Source: Portulaca oleracea
Lineage: Eukaryota > Streptophyta > Magnoliopsida > Caryophyllales > Portulacaceae
Length of the DNA stretch: 64,000 nt
Assembly: GCA_029582165.1 (NCBI GenBank)
Contig: CM055874.1
Coordinates: forward strand, 1,624,114 to 1,688,113
Direction of reading: 5' to 3'
This document shows positions 20,201-32,966 of the stretch, piece by piece. A program made the position numbers and the translations under genes. The stretch's first letter is position 1. Each line of letters opens with the position of its first letter. A model generated the notes under the pieces. It searched no databases and was not told the origin of the DNA. It was given only the letters and a program-made list of their open reading frames with translations.

Positions 20201-21054
20201 AATAAGAAAAATACTATGTCTGGATTTCTTTATCAAATTGGTGTGTGATGAAATAGGAACGAAAATCAATGATTGTACTCAATTTTCTCAAATCGGGCAA
20301 ATTCGAGTATTCAAGTTGGATAACTGTGACCAACATTCACTGCACACAGACAGACTATATAAATACAATTATTGTATATAGGAATAAGGTGCCTTCAACC
20401 ACACAAGAGTTCAAAAATATTTTCTAGCGGGTCTCTTAAAATCAGTCTTTTCATAAGTAGAAATATCTATAAATCTACTTAGTCTTTCACACAAGTACTA
20501 ATAAAGTATTACCTTTTGGCCAAAGGGTAGACTTGGACTTGTTTTTTATTTTCCCAACAAGAAGCAAAGTGTTTTTGTGCAATAGAGTCCATGATGGAAA
20601 CAAACTTGTTGTATGACTCAGGCTTGATTGCATTTTGGATGATCCTTCTCAACTTCAAAGACTCATCTTTGGGTGAAGATTCATCCATTGAGGGTGGTGG
20701 GAAGATCTTGTTGATAGATTTAGGCCACCAAGGGATAACCAACTTGTTCTCATTGCTAAAAAGGAACTTATTGCCTTGGGCACCACAAAGGACTATCATA
20801 GGCTCTCCGAACAAGGATGTCTTGAAAGCTCGACCAGAAAACCTGGTCATTCGATCGCTTATGAACTTCTCCGGCCTCCCCTTCCTGCCTTCCGAGAGAA
20901 ATTCCAGGGTTTCGCCGATGAAGGGGAGGCCAAATCGACCAGGTGGTAGGTTCGAGGGTACAAAATAGAAATGACATCTGTATAGTATGAAGGAAACGAG
21001 AAGTAGAATGAAGAGAGGTGCGTATAAGAAAAGAGAAAAAACTGAGAATTCCAT
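17237..21054 (-). CDS. Cytochrome P450, CYP716 family (beta-amyrin-type triterpene oxidase), 486 aa
   Basis: An ER-bound haem monooxygenase. CYP716A members oxidise C-28 of beta-amyrin, alpha-amyrin or lupeol; other CYP716 subfamilies act at other ring positions. Exons (−): 21054–20513, 19883–19462, 18811–18624, 17545–17237, all in frame with GT–AG borders. Seen: an N-terminal membrane anchor (~5–25) and a Pro-rich hinge [13 protein letters not shown]; a proximal [13 protein letters not shown] segment; the I-helix oxygen-binding motif GGHDTAS (~293–299); ExxR as EVMR (353–356); PERF-type [12 protein letters not shown] (~399–410); and the haem loop [10 protein letters not shown] (424–433) with Cys431. 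The length matches the family (~480). The family call rests on [25 protein letters not shown] and the four-exon layout. No damage is visible. Intron 2 carries a Tourist-like MITE of the family also found in cyclase intron 2. The subfamily, and so the oxidised carbon, cannot be settled by eye. Confidence 0.93.
18928..19325. mobile_element. Tourist-like MITE in P450 intron 2
   Basis: It is flanked by TAA on both sides (18925–18927 and 19326–19328). The right end ...CCAAACGCACCA is the inverse of the cyclase-intron MITE end; the left end GGAGGTGTTCGG is diverged. The interior has the same alternating GGGAAA/TTTTCC texture. Length 398 bp; no coding capacity. Confidence 0.65.
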
Positions 21055-21121
21055 AGCTTCAACTTATGTGATGATCTTGATGTAGTTGCTAGGGTTTAAG
21101 GTAAGTGAATGCATAACAAGA

Positions 21122-21129
21122 TGTTATAT
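21122..21129 (-). promoter_or_regulatory. Putative TATA box of the CYP716 gene
   Basis: The minus strand reads TTATATAAC about 70 bases before the ATG at 21054, a normal distance for a leader of about 40 bases. It is a motif match only. Confidence 0.45.
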
Positions 21130-21962
21130 AACAAAATGATGACGATAACATGGCATAAGTTTAAGAATCTAGTTCATGGCCATGCAAGGATGATTAAGAA
21201 GATATCTTTTCATGAAATAGCAAGAAAGAAAGGTGGTCAAGCAATAATAAGGTGTCAATTTTTTTTTACTTAGGAACAGAAATGATGTTAAACTCAATTT
21301 GTTCTCCTCTGATATGTTAAAACATTATAATCACCCTCTATAATCATGCATGCTACAACAATGTCATTATCGTCAACATCCTCATCACAATATTCTCCTA
21401 CTTACCCATAAGTAACAGAACAATTATTGGCTTTAGAGAAATAAAAATAGTCAAAATCACAAATTTCAAAGTTTCTAAGAGTTGGGATGTGTTATTTTTG
21501 TGTCCGTTAAAATCAATTTCTTCATATGCTCTTGTGTATGAAAGTTGCAGGTATCTGAATTTCCTCAAACCTCACGTTAATAGAACTGTACTGAGATCTG
21601 TTCTCCTAAAACATATATATAGCTAAGCTCAAACGATGAATCATAAACCCTAAACTCTGTAAAGGGGCCCAGTGGGTGCACCGACGCATCATTGTAAAAA
21701 AAAAAAAAAGGAAAAGCATAACATAATAAAAAGGGAAGAAGAAAGAATGAAGTAAACATACAACTCTCATCTACTGAACAATATAATTATACAGTAAGTA
21801 TCAACTGAACCCAACTCAAAACTCCTAATTAGGGTAACAACAAAGTTGACCTAGCCAGTGAAGGGTAACAAATACAAGGCAGAAGCAACTTCTGCAGTGG
21901 TTTCATTTCCTTCTCAAACATAAAAATTCCCCAAAAAAGAAAAAAAGGTTCGACAACAAAGC

Positions 21963-24900
21963 TCAAAACCGGTAACTACTGTAGGCCCCGCCAGCAGCAC
22001 CGGCACCACCTCCCAAGCTGGACGAAGAGTAGCCGCCCGCTCCTCCGAGGCTGTGAGAAGAAAAGGAAGAAGGGCGATATCCGGTTTCCGAGAGTTGTGA
22101 GTATGAGCTGCCCAACCCTAGCTCGTCTCTGCTGCTGTAAAGGCTAGCCACTGCTGCTGCTTTCGAATTGTTTATTGATTCCTGTTTAACCACCACCGAA
22201 ACCCCGAGTGTGTGAGTTAGTAGAGATTATGAGGCTTCTTGGGGTTTGGTCATCAATTTTTCGTCTGTATTTTAAGTTCGGTTGATGTCAGATTGCAAAA
22301 TCGACCCGGGTTCGGGTTTGGGGTGAGAAATTAGGCTTGTTTGAATTTTGTGTTGAATCCAATTTCGGACATATTCAGGCAATGTCTGAACCCTAACCCA
22401 ACTTAAAATTCGGACAAAATATTGAAATTGTGCCTGAATTTAGAGTAAATTCAGGTTTTGTCATGTTCGGACATAGTCAGACAATTCGGGTCCCGGTTCG
22501 GACATCAAAACGTGTCCAAATATGAAATGCGGACTAGGTTCGGGGATCTTGTCCGAATTGACCTGAACCCGAATCTTTGCCACTGCCAAGGCCACCCCCA
22601 TCCAAAAAATACCGGACTCAGGTCCAAATAGATCAACAATTGTGAGCATTTCTCAGGGGGGGGGGGGGGAAGGCAAAACTGTAGATAATGGACTATAGTT
22701 TTCATGCACTTCTGCATTAAAAAAAAAAATAGCAAAGACCGTGGACAATATATTCAGGTTTCATCTTTTTTAGTATTTTACCAAGATAGCCGAAACCAAG
22801 AATAACGACATCTTTTTCAGACGAGGGGATGTACCTGGATGAGTTGTTGCGCGGCCTGAACCTGAGATGCAGAACCCTTGATTTCTACGGTGATCTCATC
22901 AGGCCGGCCTTGACTTTCTTGGACAGTAAGAACCGCACCACTAGTACGACGAATGTATGCTATATTTCTCCCAGCAATCCCAATTATGTCTTCCGCATAA
23001 GAAAGTGGTACTTGCATTGTTTGGGTTATCTGAGTAGTAAGAGCAAACCACAAAGTTGCCAGATTTCAATCACAAACTGAAACCAAACATTCTTCAGCTC
23101 ACTATGATCATATAATTAGTATCCTTGTCCGTATAAGCATACACAAAAACACCAATAAAGCTATTATAGGCCATATAACTAACGAATATGAATGAAACCA
23201 TCCCATAAAAAAAGCTATGAATATTCAATGAACGCGTTCAAAGAATACCTGAGTAACTATTGGACCTCCAGTAGCCCGAGTAAGTGCGGATGAATGTAAT
23301 CCCGATGAATGTAACCCCGATGAAAATCCGCCAAGGGTTGAATCAGAGCCATAAAGAGACAATGCAGAATGTGGGAGTTTCATGTCTAGCTCAATATCTC
23401 GGTCAAAGTAAGATTCCCGTTTCAATGGTAAAGAATGATCAAGGCCACCGAGCAGTGTCTGAGATGATGGAGCAGTAAGACCCAAGGACTGGGTTGTATC
23501 CCCCAATCCAGCTGTTGCTTGTGCTTGGCCCTGTGAGATTGTCTCATTGTACTGACACAACACACCGAAAATCAGCCAAAAAGATGCGAGTGATACGAAC
23601 GAAAGAATCTTTGGCCCGAAGTTACTTACAGTTTTCTCAAACACAGCAACGACGCTGTGGTCGTGTAAGAACTTCCTGAGGTGGCCGAGGACCGACTCCA
23701 GGGCTTTGTGAACCTTGAAAGCCTCGCCGTGTATCTCAACAATACGCTCCTCAGACGTTGCATATGATGGCAGTTCACCTAGATCAGACCACATACATTT
23801 TTCCCATCAGAATTTACAATGGATGTGAAAAAAGGAGGTACAAGAACATTTTTTCTGTTGAATATCAAACTTGGATAGATTAAATGGAACTATATGGCTC
23901 TTTTTAAGTGTTTTTCTTCCTTTTCCATGCAAAGCTCCAGCTTCTCTTGCTACAACTTGGAGAGAGAGGCTTTGCATGGAACCTTGAAAGCTTTACAAGG
24001 CTAGTCTGACCTAGCATTTTCCATGCAAAGCCTCTCTCGCTAAAACTAGCATTTATTTCAGCTGAATTGTACAGATAGTTCACTATTACAATGTTAAAAC
24101 TGGCATACAAAACATAATATAAGTGCTTCATCAGAAGAAATGCTATTTTGATCATTGACCTTTTGTCCCTTGTTAACTGTTTACTCCTTCAATTCCCCCC
24201 TAGCCCACTTTTAAACCTATTTTTAAAACAAAAATTCACTTCATTTTGTATTTGGTGTCAAAACATCTTACTCTAGTCGCATAATCTGGTTGATATTTAC
24301 TACTCCAAAACTCAATAACATCGGAGAGAAACATAGCTTCTTGCATAGAAGCAACCAGCCAACCACCACCCGAGACAATCTCGAAACCAGAAAATAAACA
24401 CACATACTCCTATTGATAATCGAGAGAGGCAGTGGAAGCAAACCTTCTGGTAAAATTCGCACAACAGCACCAGTGCTCTCCTGTATTGATTTAATCGTAG
24501 ATCCCTGCTTGCCAATCAAACTGATGGCTTGTGTGGATGCGACCAATAGCCTCATTGAGCAGAATGCAGCAGCTTCAGCAGATTTCTCATCACCCTCACC
24601 AAGACCTGTCACCCGCTTAAACACTCGTATGACTGCTTCCATTGCTGGAGACAAAGGAGCATCTGGTTCTTCCTTTCCTGATATCAAGACCTAAATATAA
24701 CCACAAATAATCATTAAAGCTACTCCCTTCATCACACCACATATGTCGGTCTGCCATTTTACATTCTCAATACAACTATCTTACTATATTTGTGTTTTCT
24801 TTTGTCATTTTACGTATTCGATAGTCAATACAACTAATCTACTATACTTGATCACTCAAAAACCAACTCTAATGCCCTAATAGTTATCTTGGTACAACAA

Positions 24901-27145
24901 CAAGTATCTCACGTGAATAGGCACGGGTTTTTGCCTATTTTTTTTTTTGGGTGTGTGTGTGTGGGGGGGGGGGGGGGTTTCTACTTTCTATAAAAGAGAT
25001 CGAACAAACAACAATCATGTGCTGAGAGAGGTGGATGATGCTATACCCTATAACTAAATCATTTTTACTATTTTATTGTCAATTTCCTCCAAAAGAAAGT
25101 CCCACGTAAAGGAACAAGAATACAGAGAAAGTAGTTTTTGCATGGCATGGAGGAAAATAAGGACAACTCTTTTTACATCAAGTGCTTAGTAATATCTCTC
25201 CTATTGTAAAGTCATTCAAGTCTTTACAACTGTACTACCGCACAGAAAAAAAAATTGCCTGAAAGAGATTTTCCTAATAATTCAAAAAATGACATCAACT
25301 TATTTTACTCTAGAAAACTCTACCAGCAAGAGTTGTCCATCTCACCCTAGGGAAAATTTCCATGTTTATTGCAGTATAATACTCAGTAAAAACAGAGTTT
25401 TGCATCAATAGAATGTCAATCACTAAGTATACAAGCTTTAAAACCATGTTGCATGTCCAAAATGCACAAGGACACACATCAAATACACAAGAAAGACTGA
25501 AAAAAAAAAATCAGTAAAAAGACACTTACACCAATGCCTTTTAACGACCCACAATGTTCAACTCCTCCTACACATATAAAAGACCTTACTTTGAGGAATT
25601 TACCATTTGAATTTGTTTAAAACACCAATTAGGATCTAGTTAAAAGCCTAGTCATAAGAAACTTCCATCTAGGTAAATTAGACATTGAAATCAGCTATGT
25701 ATAGCAGATTGAAGCATTTGGGTGAAACAGGACAATTTGCATGATAATATACCCCAGATCACATTCAAGATCTCTCATCATGAAAACAGCAAGAAAGCAA
25801 ACAATGAACTTGGTCATCCTCTCGAGAACCCCAGTAATACGTTACAAAATAAATGATAATTGCACAAGAGCTCGACAATCCTGACAATTACTGAACTAAA
25901 AAGAGAGAGCAAGGATGAGCCATCCAAACACTCTAGTTTGGTCCTACTGAACCGTTCCACCTCTTTTTCTTCACCAAAGTTTGGCACAAAAATGATAAAC
26001 AAGAGATTTACATCAATGCAAACAGCCAAACAGATAACACACTAGAGTAAAGTAAATAGCGTTTCCCCACACTCGAGGCAAACTTTCAAATCCTTGTTGA
26101 CGAGTATCTTCAAGTTGTCAATATAGCAAGATTATCCATCAAGCAATAGTGCAATTCCCCCATTCCTAAAGGGCAACGAGTATAACGAAAACTCCATGCG
26201 GAACTCAACCAAACAGGTGGCACTTCCAAAATCCCAAGGGTTTTTTTAAATTTTCCACTCTTTACAATCATCATCAAGATATCCAACTTTCAATGATCAG
26301 ATTCGTAAATGAAAGTACTTTAAAATTAGTTTGCACTGAAAGACTCATTAGATTTCGGGATCCTCATATAAGCCCTTCAAAATTAGATTGCATCATCTGA
26401 AAGACTCAATTCACCTGAAAAACTAAACCCTAATTCAACTATACCTCAAGAAACAACCAAGCCCTAAAATTTATCCCCTTTTCGAACCTAAAACAGTTCC
26501 TATGGGGACAATCCCCATAAAACCATGCCAAATTCAGCGACGAAACAAAACCCTAGTTCAACTACACCTCAAGAAACAACCAAACTGAAACCAAACCCTA
26601 AAATTTATCCCCATTTCGAACCCAAAACAGCCCCGACGGAGACAATCTCCACAAAATCAAACTCAATTCACAGAAAAAACAAAACCCTAATCCAACTACA
26701 CCTCAAGAAACAACCAAATTGAAACCAAACCCTAAAATTAACCCCTTTTCGAACCTAAAACAACCCCCCATAGTGACAATCTCCACAAAATCAAACTCAA
26801 TTGACCCGCAAAACAAAACCCTAATCAACAAACCACGCGAAAACAAGAATCGAAATCTAAAGAAGGGGGTTTTTCACAGGAACTGACCACTCGATCGGGA
26901 GTACCAGTGGGTGCATCGAGGATCCGAACACGAGCCTTAGTCTCATCGCAGAGCTTCCTAATCAACTCCCCTTTGCGACCGATGATGCTGCCGACTTTGA
27001 GCACTGGGACGATGAGCCGGAAGACATTGTCGCCGGGCCACCCGGGCCACTTCGGTGCGGCGGCGTTGTCTGAATCGGAAGCAGAAGCTTGTTGCTGTGC
27101 AGTGGTTTCTTCGGGGCCGTTCTGGGGTTTTGAAGGGTTCGCCAT
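21963..27145 (-). CDS. Triple KH-domain RNA-binding protein, PEPPER/FLK-like, 456 aa
   Basis: A nuclear RNA-binding protein of the plant poly(C)-binding-like KH family. PEPPER and FLK in Arabidopsis regulate FLC expression and flowering time. Exons (−): 27145–26888, 24690–24444, 23778–23630, 23551–23249, 23029–22835, 22181–21963, all in frame with GT–AG borders. Seen: an acidic/Gln-rich N terminus, then [17 protein letters not shown] opening KH1 with GRKG (56–59); KH2 with GKQG (146–149), after VLISGKEEP; a linker with [11 protein letters not shown]3 with GIAG (336–339) inside [18 protein letters not shown]; and a Ser/Gly/Tyr-rich C-terminal tail ending GGAYSSYRF. All three GxxG loops are intact. 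Intron 1 is 2.2 kb and begins with a 133-bp tandem repeat (26425–26830); intron 2 contains short inverted repeats. Paralogue assignment (PEPPER versus its close relatives) is by memory only. Confidence 0.93.
23925..24045. repeat. Inverted and direct repeats in KH-gene intron 2
   Basis: CCATGCAAAGC at 23925–23935 is inverted as GCTTTGCATGG at 23969–23979 and repeated directly at 24021–24031, where the match extends into CTCTCTCGCT. It could form alternative hairpins in the pre-mRNA. Its origin is unknown. Confidence 0.6.
26425..26830. repeat. ~133-bp tandem repeat near the start of KH-gene intron 1
   Basis: Three full copies and the start of a fourth. Each copy opens AACAAAACCCTAATTCAACT and contains ACCTCAAGAAACAACCAA, CCCTAAAATT and TTTCGAACCTAAAACA. 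The spacing is about 122 bp for the first pair and 133 bp for later pairs. It lies about 60–460 bases downstream of the exon-1 donor (26888). Confidence 0.8.
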
Positions 27146-27329
27146 TGGAGAAGGAAAAATGCTGAATTTGTGAGTTGGGAGGGTTAGTTTTCAAGGGGCA
27201 GTGAGGATGAATGGAGCTGTGTGTGAGCTGCGACTGCGAGCCAAGTTGCACAGGAATTCCCTCTTTTTTACTCTTTTTTTTTTTTTGGCCCTCTATGCAA
27301 TAGGCTCGGGTTCTTTCCACCAGTTGTAG

Positions 27330-29990
27330 GAAATTTGGAACGATTGTTTTCTCAATGAAGAGGGGGCAAAAGTTTCATCCCATTTGGAATGTCTGAATTG
27401 TGAGACCTAATAAAAATGGGGTCTAGACAATAAGTCGAACTTGGAATATCCAACTTAATTGACCCAAAAAAAATTGGATATGAATACAGATTTTTCATTC
27501 GAATTTCGATATTAATCGAATATTCGGACATAAAATTTCTTTTTTTTTTATTGTCTGAACTCAAATTTTAGTTTCTCTCTGACGTTGTTCTTTGGATTGG
27601 TAACTCTTTTCAAACCAACCCAATTCTTACACAATTCCCAAAAAAAACACTCTCTAAAAATACAATTCCCAAAAAAAAACATCATAACTTATCCAATCCA
27701 ATCCAACCAAACCTCATTTTATCCAATTCAAAGAACAGGTAAATTTATCATTCGGATTTTGACATTGACCAATTTTGTCCAACAGAAATTTACCCAAACC
27801 CGAATTTTTACTGGTGTTAGGTAGGATTGTCTTCTCTATATGGGCAATATACAAATGTTGTATTAGAAATTATGCAATTAAAATTTGAAAATTTTGACTA
27901 TAAATTTCTCAATATATACAATGATTTATTACAAAAAGTTAGTAAAATATACAATAATATTATAGTTGTTAATAGAATATTATATAAGAAATTATCAATC
28001 AAAGATTAATATTAAGAATCGTCAAATTTAAAATTATGACAATTAATATAAAACGAAGGGGGTAGAATCCAAATTTTCTATGTAATATCCTCAACGGTTT
28101 CCCATGGGACTAACATCTAAACTTCTTCAAAATCAGTTATAGGTTGCATTTTTCAATATCTATACTGCAAATCATAGAAAATTTATGGACTAATTTCAAA
28201 TTTAGGGTGCAGGGAATTTGAGTTAGGGCTTAATTGTTGTTGAATTAGGAACATTTTTGGGCTTCTTTGTTTCCCCTATGTGAATTGCTTTAGAATATGA
28301 ATCAAGTTGTGCAAGCTTTCAAGCCTAATAAATAATGGGCTGCATTATCCTTAAGTTTTCTGTCATATAATGTATGGGCTTGCAATAGGCCCAATCATGA
28401 ATGGAAGCCCGGGTAAATTTCATCTGGCCTGCTCCATTTTTCTTTTCTTTTTTGGATCCCTTCTTTGTTTAAGAAAAGTGATAAGCAAATGGAAAATTAC
28501 TAACAACAGCTCGATGTACAAAACGTCCCTGTAAGTGGAGGTTTGAAGAATAATTCCACCGCAAAGTGTAACGAAGTATAAAGTATTAGCCTGGTCCAGC
28601 CACAAATAAACAGTCATTTAGATCAAAACGAAATTAAGCTTGGATGGATATGTAAGTGTACATTACATATGCACACATGTATTGTATTTTTTAAAAAATT
28701 GTTTAAACTTCATTCAAAACCAATATTAAACTAGCCTAAAAAGAAAATCAATGACTCTATAAGTAATAATAGTTTACATTTTTTTCTTGGCCTTGAACAA
28801 GCCAAAACCAAAAATTGAGATTGTATGAGTTGACTCTATCGGCTCAACAAAGTAAATGAATTTTTTTTAAGAAAAATGGACTCTCCCAATATTAAGAAAG
28901 TGACAACTAAATACCAAAAAAAATCTAAAATGATAACAAAGAAAAGAGAAGCAAATACAAACCAAAATCCTTCTAATATATAGTTTGAAAATAAAGGGTA
29001 ACTTTTTTTCTTGAAAACGTACTATAAGGGAGAATTTTCAATTGAGTGTTCTATTGAATAATATTAGGTATTTTACAATTGGTATTTTTCAACGATCTTT
29101 CACTTAACTTTTCCCATCTTTTTTCAATCAAACTTATACATCACTTTCTAACATATTTCACATGTTTAAATATTTGCAATAAGAATGTAGAATATTTAAA
29201 TATATACTTGCACATATTACAAGGATGGGCACTCAGTATAGTTACCTTCGTATTCTGTAAAGCATCCCTTAAAAGTTACAACGATACATACAATACTGAA
29301 AGTGGTAAAATAAAATGTCAAAACTAGAGAATATATTGAAAAGCATCTTACACTAAGTTTTGCATATTGAGATAATAAGGTTGTTCATTTGTTGATCTAA
29401 ATATTTTCAAATAGGAAAATCCATGCACATTCAAATATGTTGTTATTATTGTTTTGTAGAACACCCTTTAATTTGAACATGCACAATGGCTTGTAATGTG
29501 CAAGATATTATGGAGGTAGGAATTAGCTAGATACATAATAGAGTAATGCAATAGATATGATATACATATATATAGTACTTAGTAGCACCAAATATAGATC
29601 CATGCATTAAATCATGAATTACTTCCATATTCTAACCTAACATACGTGAGCGTGATAAACAATACAATATGGTAGTTTACATACATTACTATATTCTTAT
29701 AAATTCATTATTATAATCACTGTTAATTACTAATTAATATTGTTCAAAAAGTGTATTGTATATGCTCACAAGAAATCCACATGAATTTAAGGCACGTATA
29801 CTAAGGAGTTACTATCCTATTATTACAATATTACTAAACCCATATTAGTCCTTTTAGCCCTAGAATATTAATACACACATTTGTTGCACTGTGTAGATAT
29901 ATACTCTATTCCATTTGTGCTTAAACCCTAAATTGTTCAATATATAAATTGTTGGATATTCAATTATTAGTATGCATGCATGCATGCATG
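27330..29990. other. Intergenic region upstream of the KH gene; no gene seen
   Basis: AT-rich. A Stowaway-like right end (ACGAAGGGGGTAG) lies at about 28054–28066 with a poorly preserved left side near 27830. Short open frames show no family resemblance. The KH gene promoter and leader should lie just right of 27145, where sequence is less AT-rich, but no clear TATA is visible. Confidence 0.4.
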
Positions 29991-30154
29991 CATGGGCGGA
30001 CATGGGGGTATGCTGATGGTAACCACAACCACTGTTAACTCAAAAAAATAAAATAATTTAGTATAATTTGGAATAAAAATTATGAATTTTATGTTTATTA
30101 TGTAAAATAACAGTGTATTGACTACTCCTAATCAGAAGATTGAGATCCGCCACT
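29991..30154. mobile_element. Short hAT-type MITE
   Basis: The ends CATGGGCGGA and TCCGCCACTG are imperfect inverse copies of a CAnnGGCGGA terminus. Flanking 8-mers are CATGCATG (29983–29990) and CATACATG (30155–30162), one mismatch apart, fitting the 8-bp target duplication of hAT transposons. It inserted at a (GCAT)n tract. Confidence 0.65.
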
Positions 30155-30162
30155 GCATACAT

Positions 30163-31319
30163 GCATGTATGAGTGATTGATGCTTAAACAAGATCTAGGT
30201 CAACCAATCTTTTAGACATTGAATTATTATGCAAATGGCTGATCCAAGATCAAAAATTTGCGAGGATGGATAATCTGATCTATGCATTAAGTATAGAGTT
30301 CGGCATAACTAGAATCGATTTTATGTAAGGTTCATGATACATATATATTCAATTTCTAGGGTTTTGTTCTAGCTAGTTCATTCTGGTACTGTTTTGGTAT
30401 GGGAATTGAAGAACAATGAAGGGGAATATACTCACAAAATTATAGTAAAGATATATAAACAATATTGTATATTTTGAAGTGTTTGGCAAGTTATCATAGC
30501 ATAGACAAGCATGTCTTGTTCATGATTTATGGACACTCTCTTGACAAAAACCTTGCAACTACTCCCTTTAATCATGGAATAAGTCTTTAGCTTGAATCAT
30601 TGCAAATTAGGATTTTACACACAAATGCAAGACACAAAAATATAACTAATTAAATGTTCTACAATCTTGTTTCGAAAGCTTTCGTACCCATGGTTGTATT
30701 TTTTGGAACAAGTCTTTGCTTAATCGAGCACGTAAAGTAGGTCGTCTAAACTACATTGCTAAATAAGATTGATTATCTTGATTATGACATACTTTTCATG
30801 GGGATGAAAATGAAACGGGGGGCTGAATTGTCGTCATGAAGATTGTGTTCAAACACAAAATTGATCTGTTTGTTATCGTTACCTGACGTTATATTTCAAT
30901 ATCTAACGCACACAGACAAACGAGACAACAAATTAAACCACACTCCGACGATTAAAGTTGTATTTTCATAATTATAAATAAATGAACAAGTTGAATAATG
31001 TCATGAATTTTGATCATATTATTTTCAACCTAGCTAGTCATGCTCTATATATTTAATTTGACTTACTCACTAGTTAGCTGTAACCTATTTGTTATGCCCA
31101 CTGTACACAACCCAGAAACCCTAAAGCACATGTTAAAGGGTAGAAGCATAAAATCAATCATAAAATAACCTATGGATAAATTTGGTGTGCCATTAAAATT
31201 GTTAATTCATCATTCAACAATAATTTGAGAAAGTTCAAATTGATCGAGGTTCATACAATAAGTTGAGAACAAAGTAATTTAACATTACATCAACAAGAAT
31301 CCAATGCAATGAATTTCAG
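30163..31319. other. Intergenic region; no gene seen
   Basis: AT-rich DNA without recognised coding frames, RNA genes or element ends. Confidence 0.35.
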
Positions 31320-31561
31320 AGGGAGCGTTTGGTAGAAACCCTAGGGAAACTTTCCCGAGGAAAATTTTCCATGAGAAAGATTTATCTGGGAAAAAATTTC
31401 CTTAACCCCCCTAATGGAAATTTTCCTTAAAGGAAATGTAGAAAATGGTGGGTCCACCGTAAAATTTTTCTCAATGTCAACCTACATCCAAACATGAGGA
31501 AAATAAGTCAACCTGGGAAAATTGACCATTTCTCGGAGTTATTGACCAACCAAACGCATCC
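31320..31561. mobile_element. Tourist-like MITE
   Basis: The left end GGGAGCGTTTGGT and right end ACCAAACGCATCC form an imperfect inverted repeat, followed on the right by TAA. The interior is rich in GGGAAA/TTTTCC words and belongs to the same family as the copies at 2180 and 18928. The left target duplication is not preserved. Confidence 0.65.
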
Positions 31562-32966
31562 TAAGTTTATTACGTATACATTTTATACCGGTTTTGTTTT
31601 AAATATTGTCTGCTAACAAACAAGTTCAGATGAATTTTTTTAGGATTGAGTATTTCAACCTTCAAATTAAAGATTAATGTCGCCTGATTAGGATAAAACT
31701 ATACAGGATGTTTCAAGACAAAAAGTAATTAATCCACCATCTGAAGTGTTCAACAAGCTAATTAAGCTGAAGCAAAATAATTAGCAGGACAGATTATCAG
31801 ATTTCATAACTAATTGCATATATTGGAAGCAATTAGAGTTAGAAATAAATTATATTGAAAATTCTATATCTCTAATCATTTCATAATAATTTAAACAATT
31901 TTTTTATAAAAAAATTACTATTGTTATTTCTTTTTGCAGGAGAGGGTTTGACAAAATTAAAGCAGCTCCTAGCAAATGAGCTAAGCTTGCCCAAACATGG
32001 AAATGATAGAATCAGTTATGAGAACTGTAAACTTTTAATTGGATAAATTTATGCATCATAACTTGGTTTATATGTTATTGGATCAATAGATGACATATAA
32101 AGTTGGCAAAGCTATGTGTATGTCAAATTTTCAGATAGCAAGTTTTAGACAAAATTTTCAGATAATTGATGTTAGAATTCTGGATGATCCTCCTAGGGAG
32201 ATGTTGTACCTGCAGCTCCATGTTGATAGCATGCAAGCTCGGAGTTTCTTCTTTATATAAGCTTGCTGCTTTTAATCTAAAATAAATCGGGTCTTGCCCC
32301 GTCTTTTGGACCAAAAAAAAAAAGGTGTGTTGAATTATTTGGAGGGTTTGAAGGATTTTATGTGATCAATAAACCATATTTTCAATACGATGTAACTGAT
32401 AATTTCAAGAGTTATGACTTTTACTACAGGGTACAGGCATTCTAAATAAACAATTAGTCGATCATCTTCAAATTTATAAAAAAATCATATTGTCTCTTAA
32501 TTAAATTTCAGATAAATAGTCTCATACAGAACCTATTGTATATCCTACACATTCCCTTTTTTGGTAGAATTGTTTTTGCAAAAATAGGGTTAGATTTAAT
32601 GTTTTTAAATTTAGGTTGAAAAGGGTAGGTATGAATAATTAATCCGTACCTTTGAATAGGAGACAATTTGAAGGAAGAAGACGAGAAAGACGTACTTTTT
32701 GTACTTAACCCCCAAAAATATACATTTCTTGAGTGACATTTCATGCTAATAAAATTCCAGATATTAAATTCATGCAGAAGCACCTTGTATCTCAAGGTCC
32801 ATAGTAGGTTAGAGCTTCAAACACACACGTATACTTTCCTCACATTCATAATTTCTGTCACTTATAACCTTATTTTGCTAATACATATGCTATGGAAACT
32901 TAACCTTGAATGTTTGCCATCTCTTAGCATATTAATTTTCATCAATCTTTAATGTTAAAAGACCAA
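31562..32966. other. Intergenic region; possible retroposon 3' end near 32310
   Basis: Mostly AT-rich and non-coding. At about 32285–32323 the sequence GGGTCTTGCCCCG is followed by GTCTTTTGGACC and a run of 11 A. This looks like the poly-A end of a small plus-strand retroposon, but no 5' end or target duplication was found. Confidence 0.35.

Noticed and set aside
24963..24977. G-runs and C-runs (22657–22669, 24963–24977, 56943–56955, 59351–59360) as functional motifs
   Set aside because: Plain homopolymers in introns, prone to sequencing or assembly error; no flanking structure supports a role.
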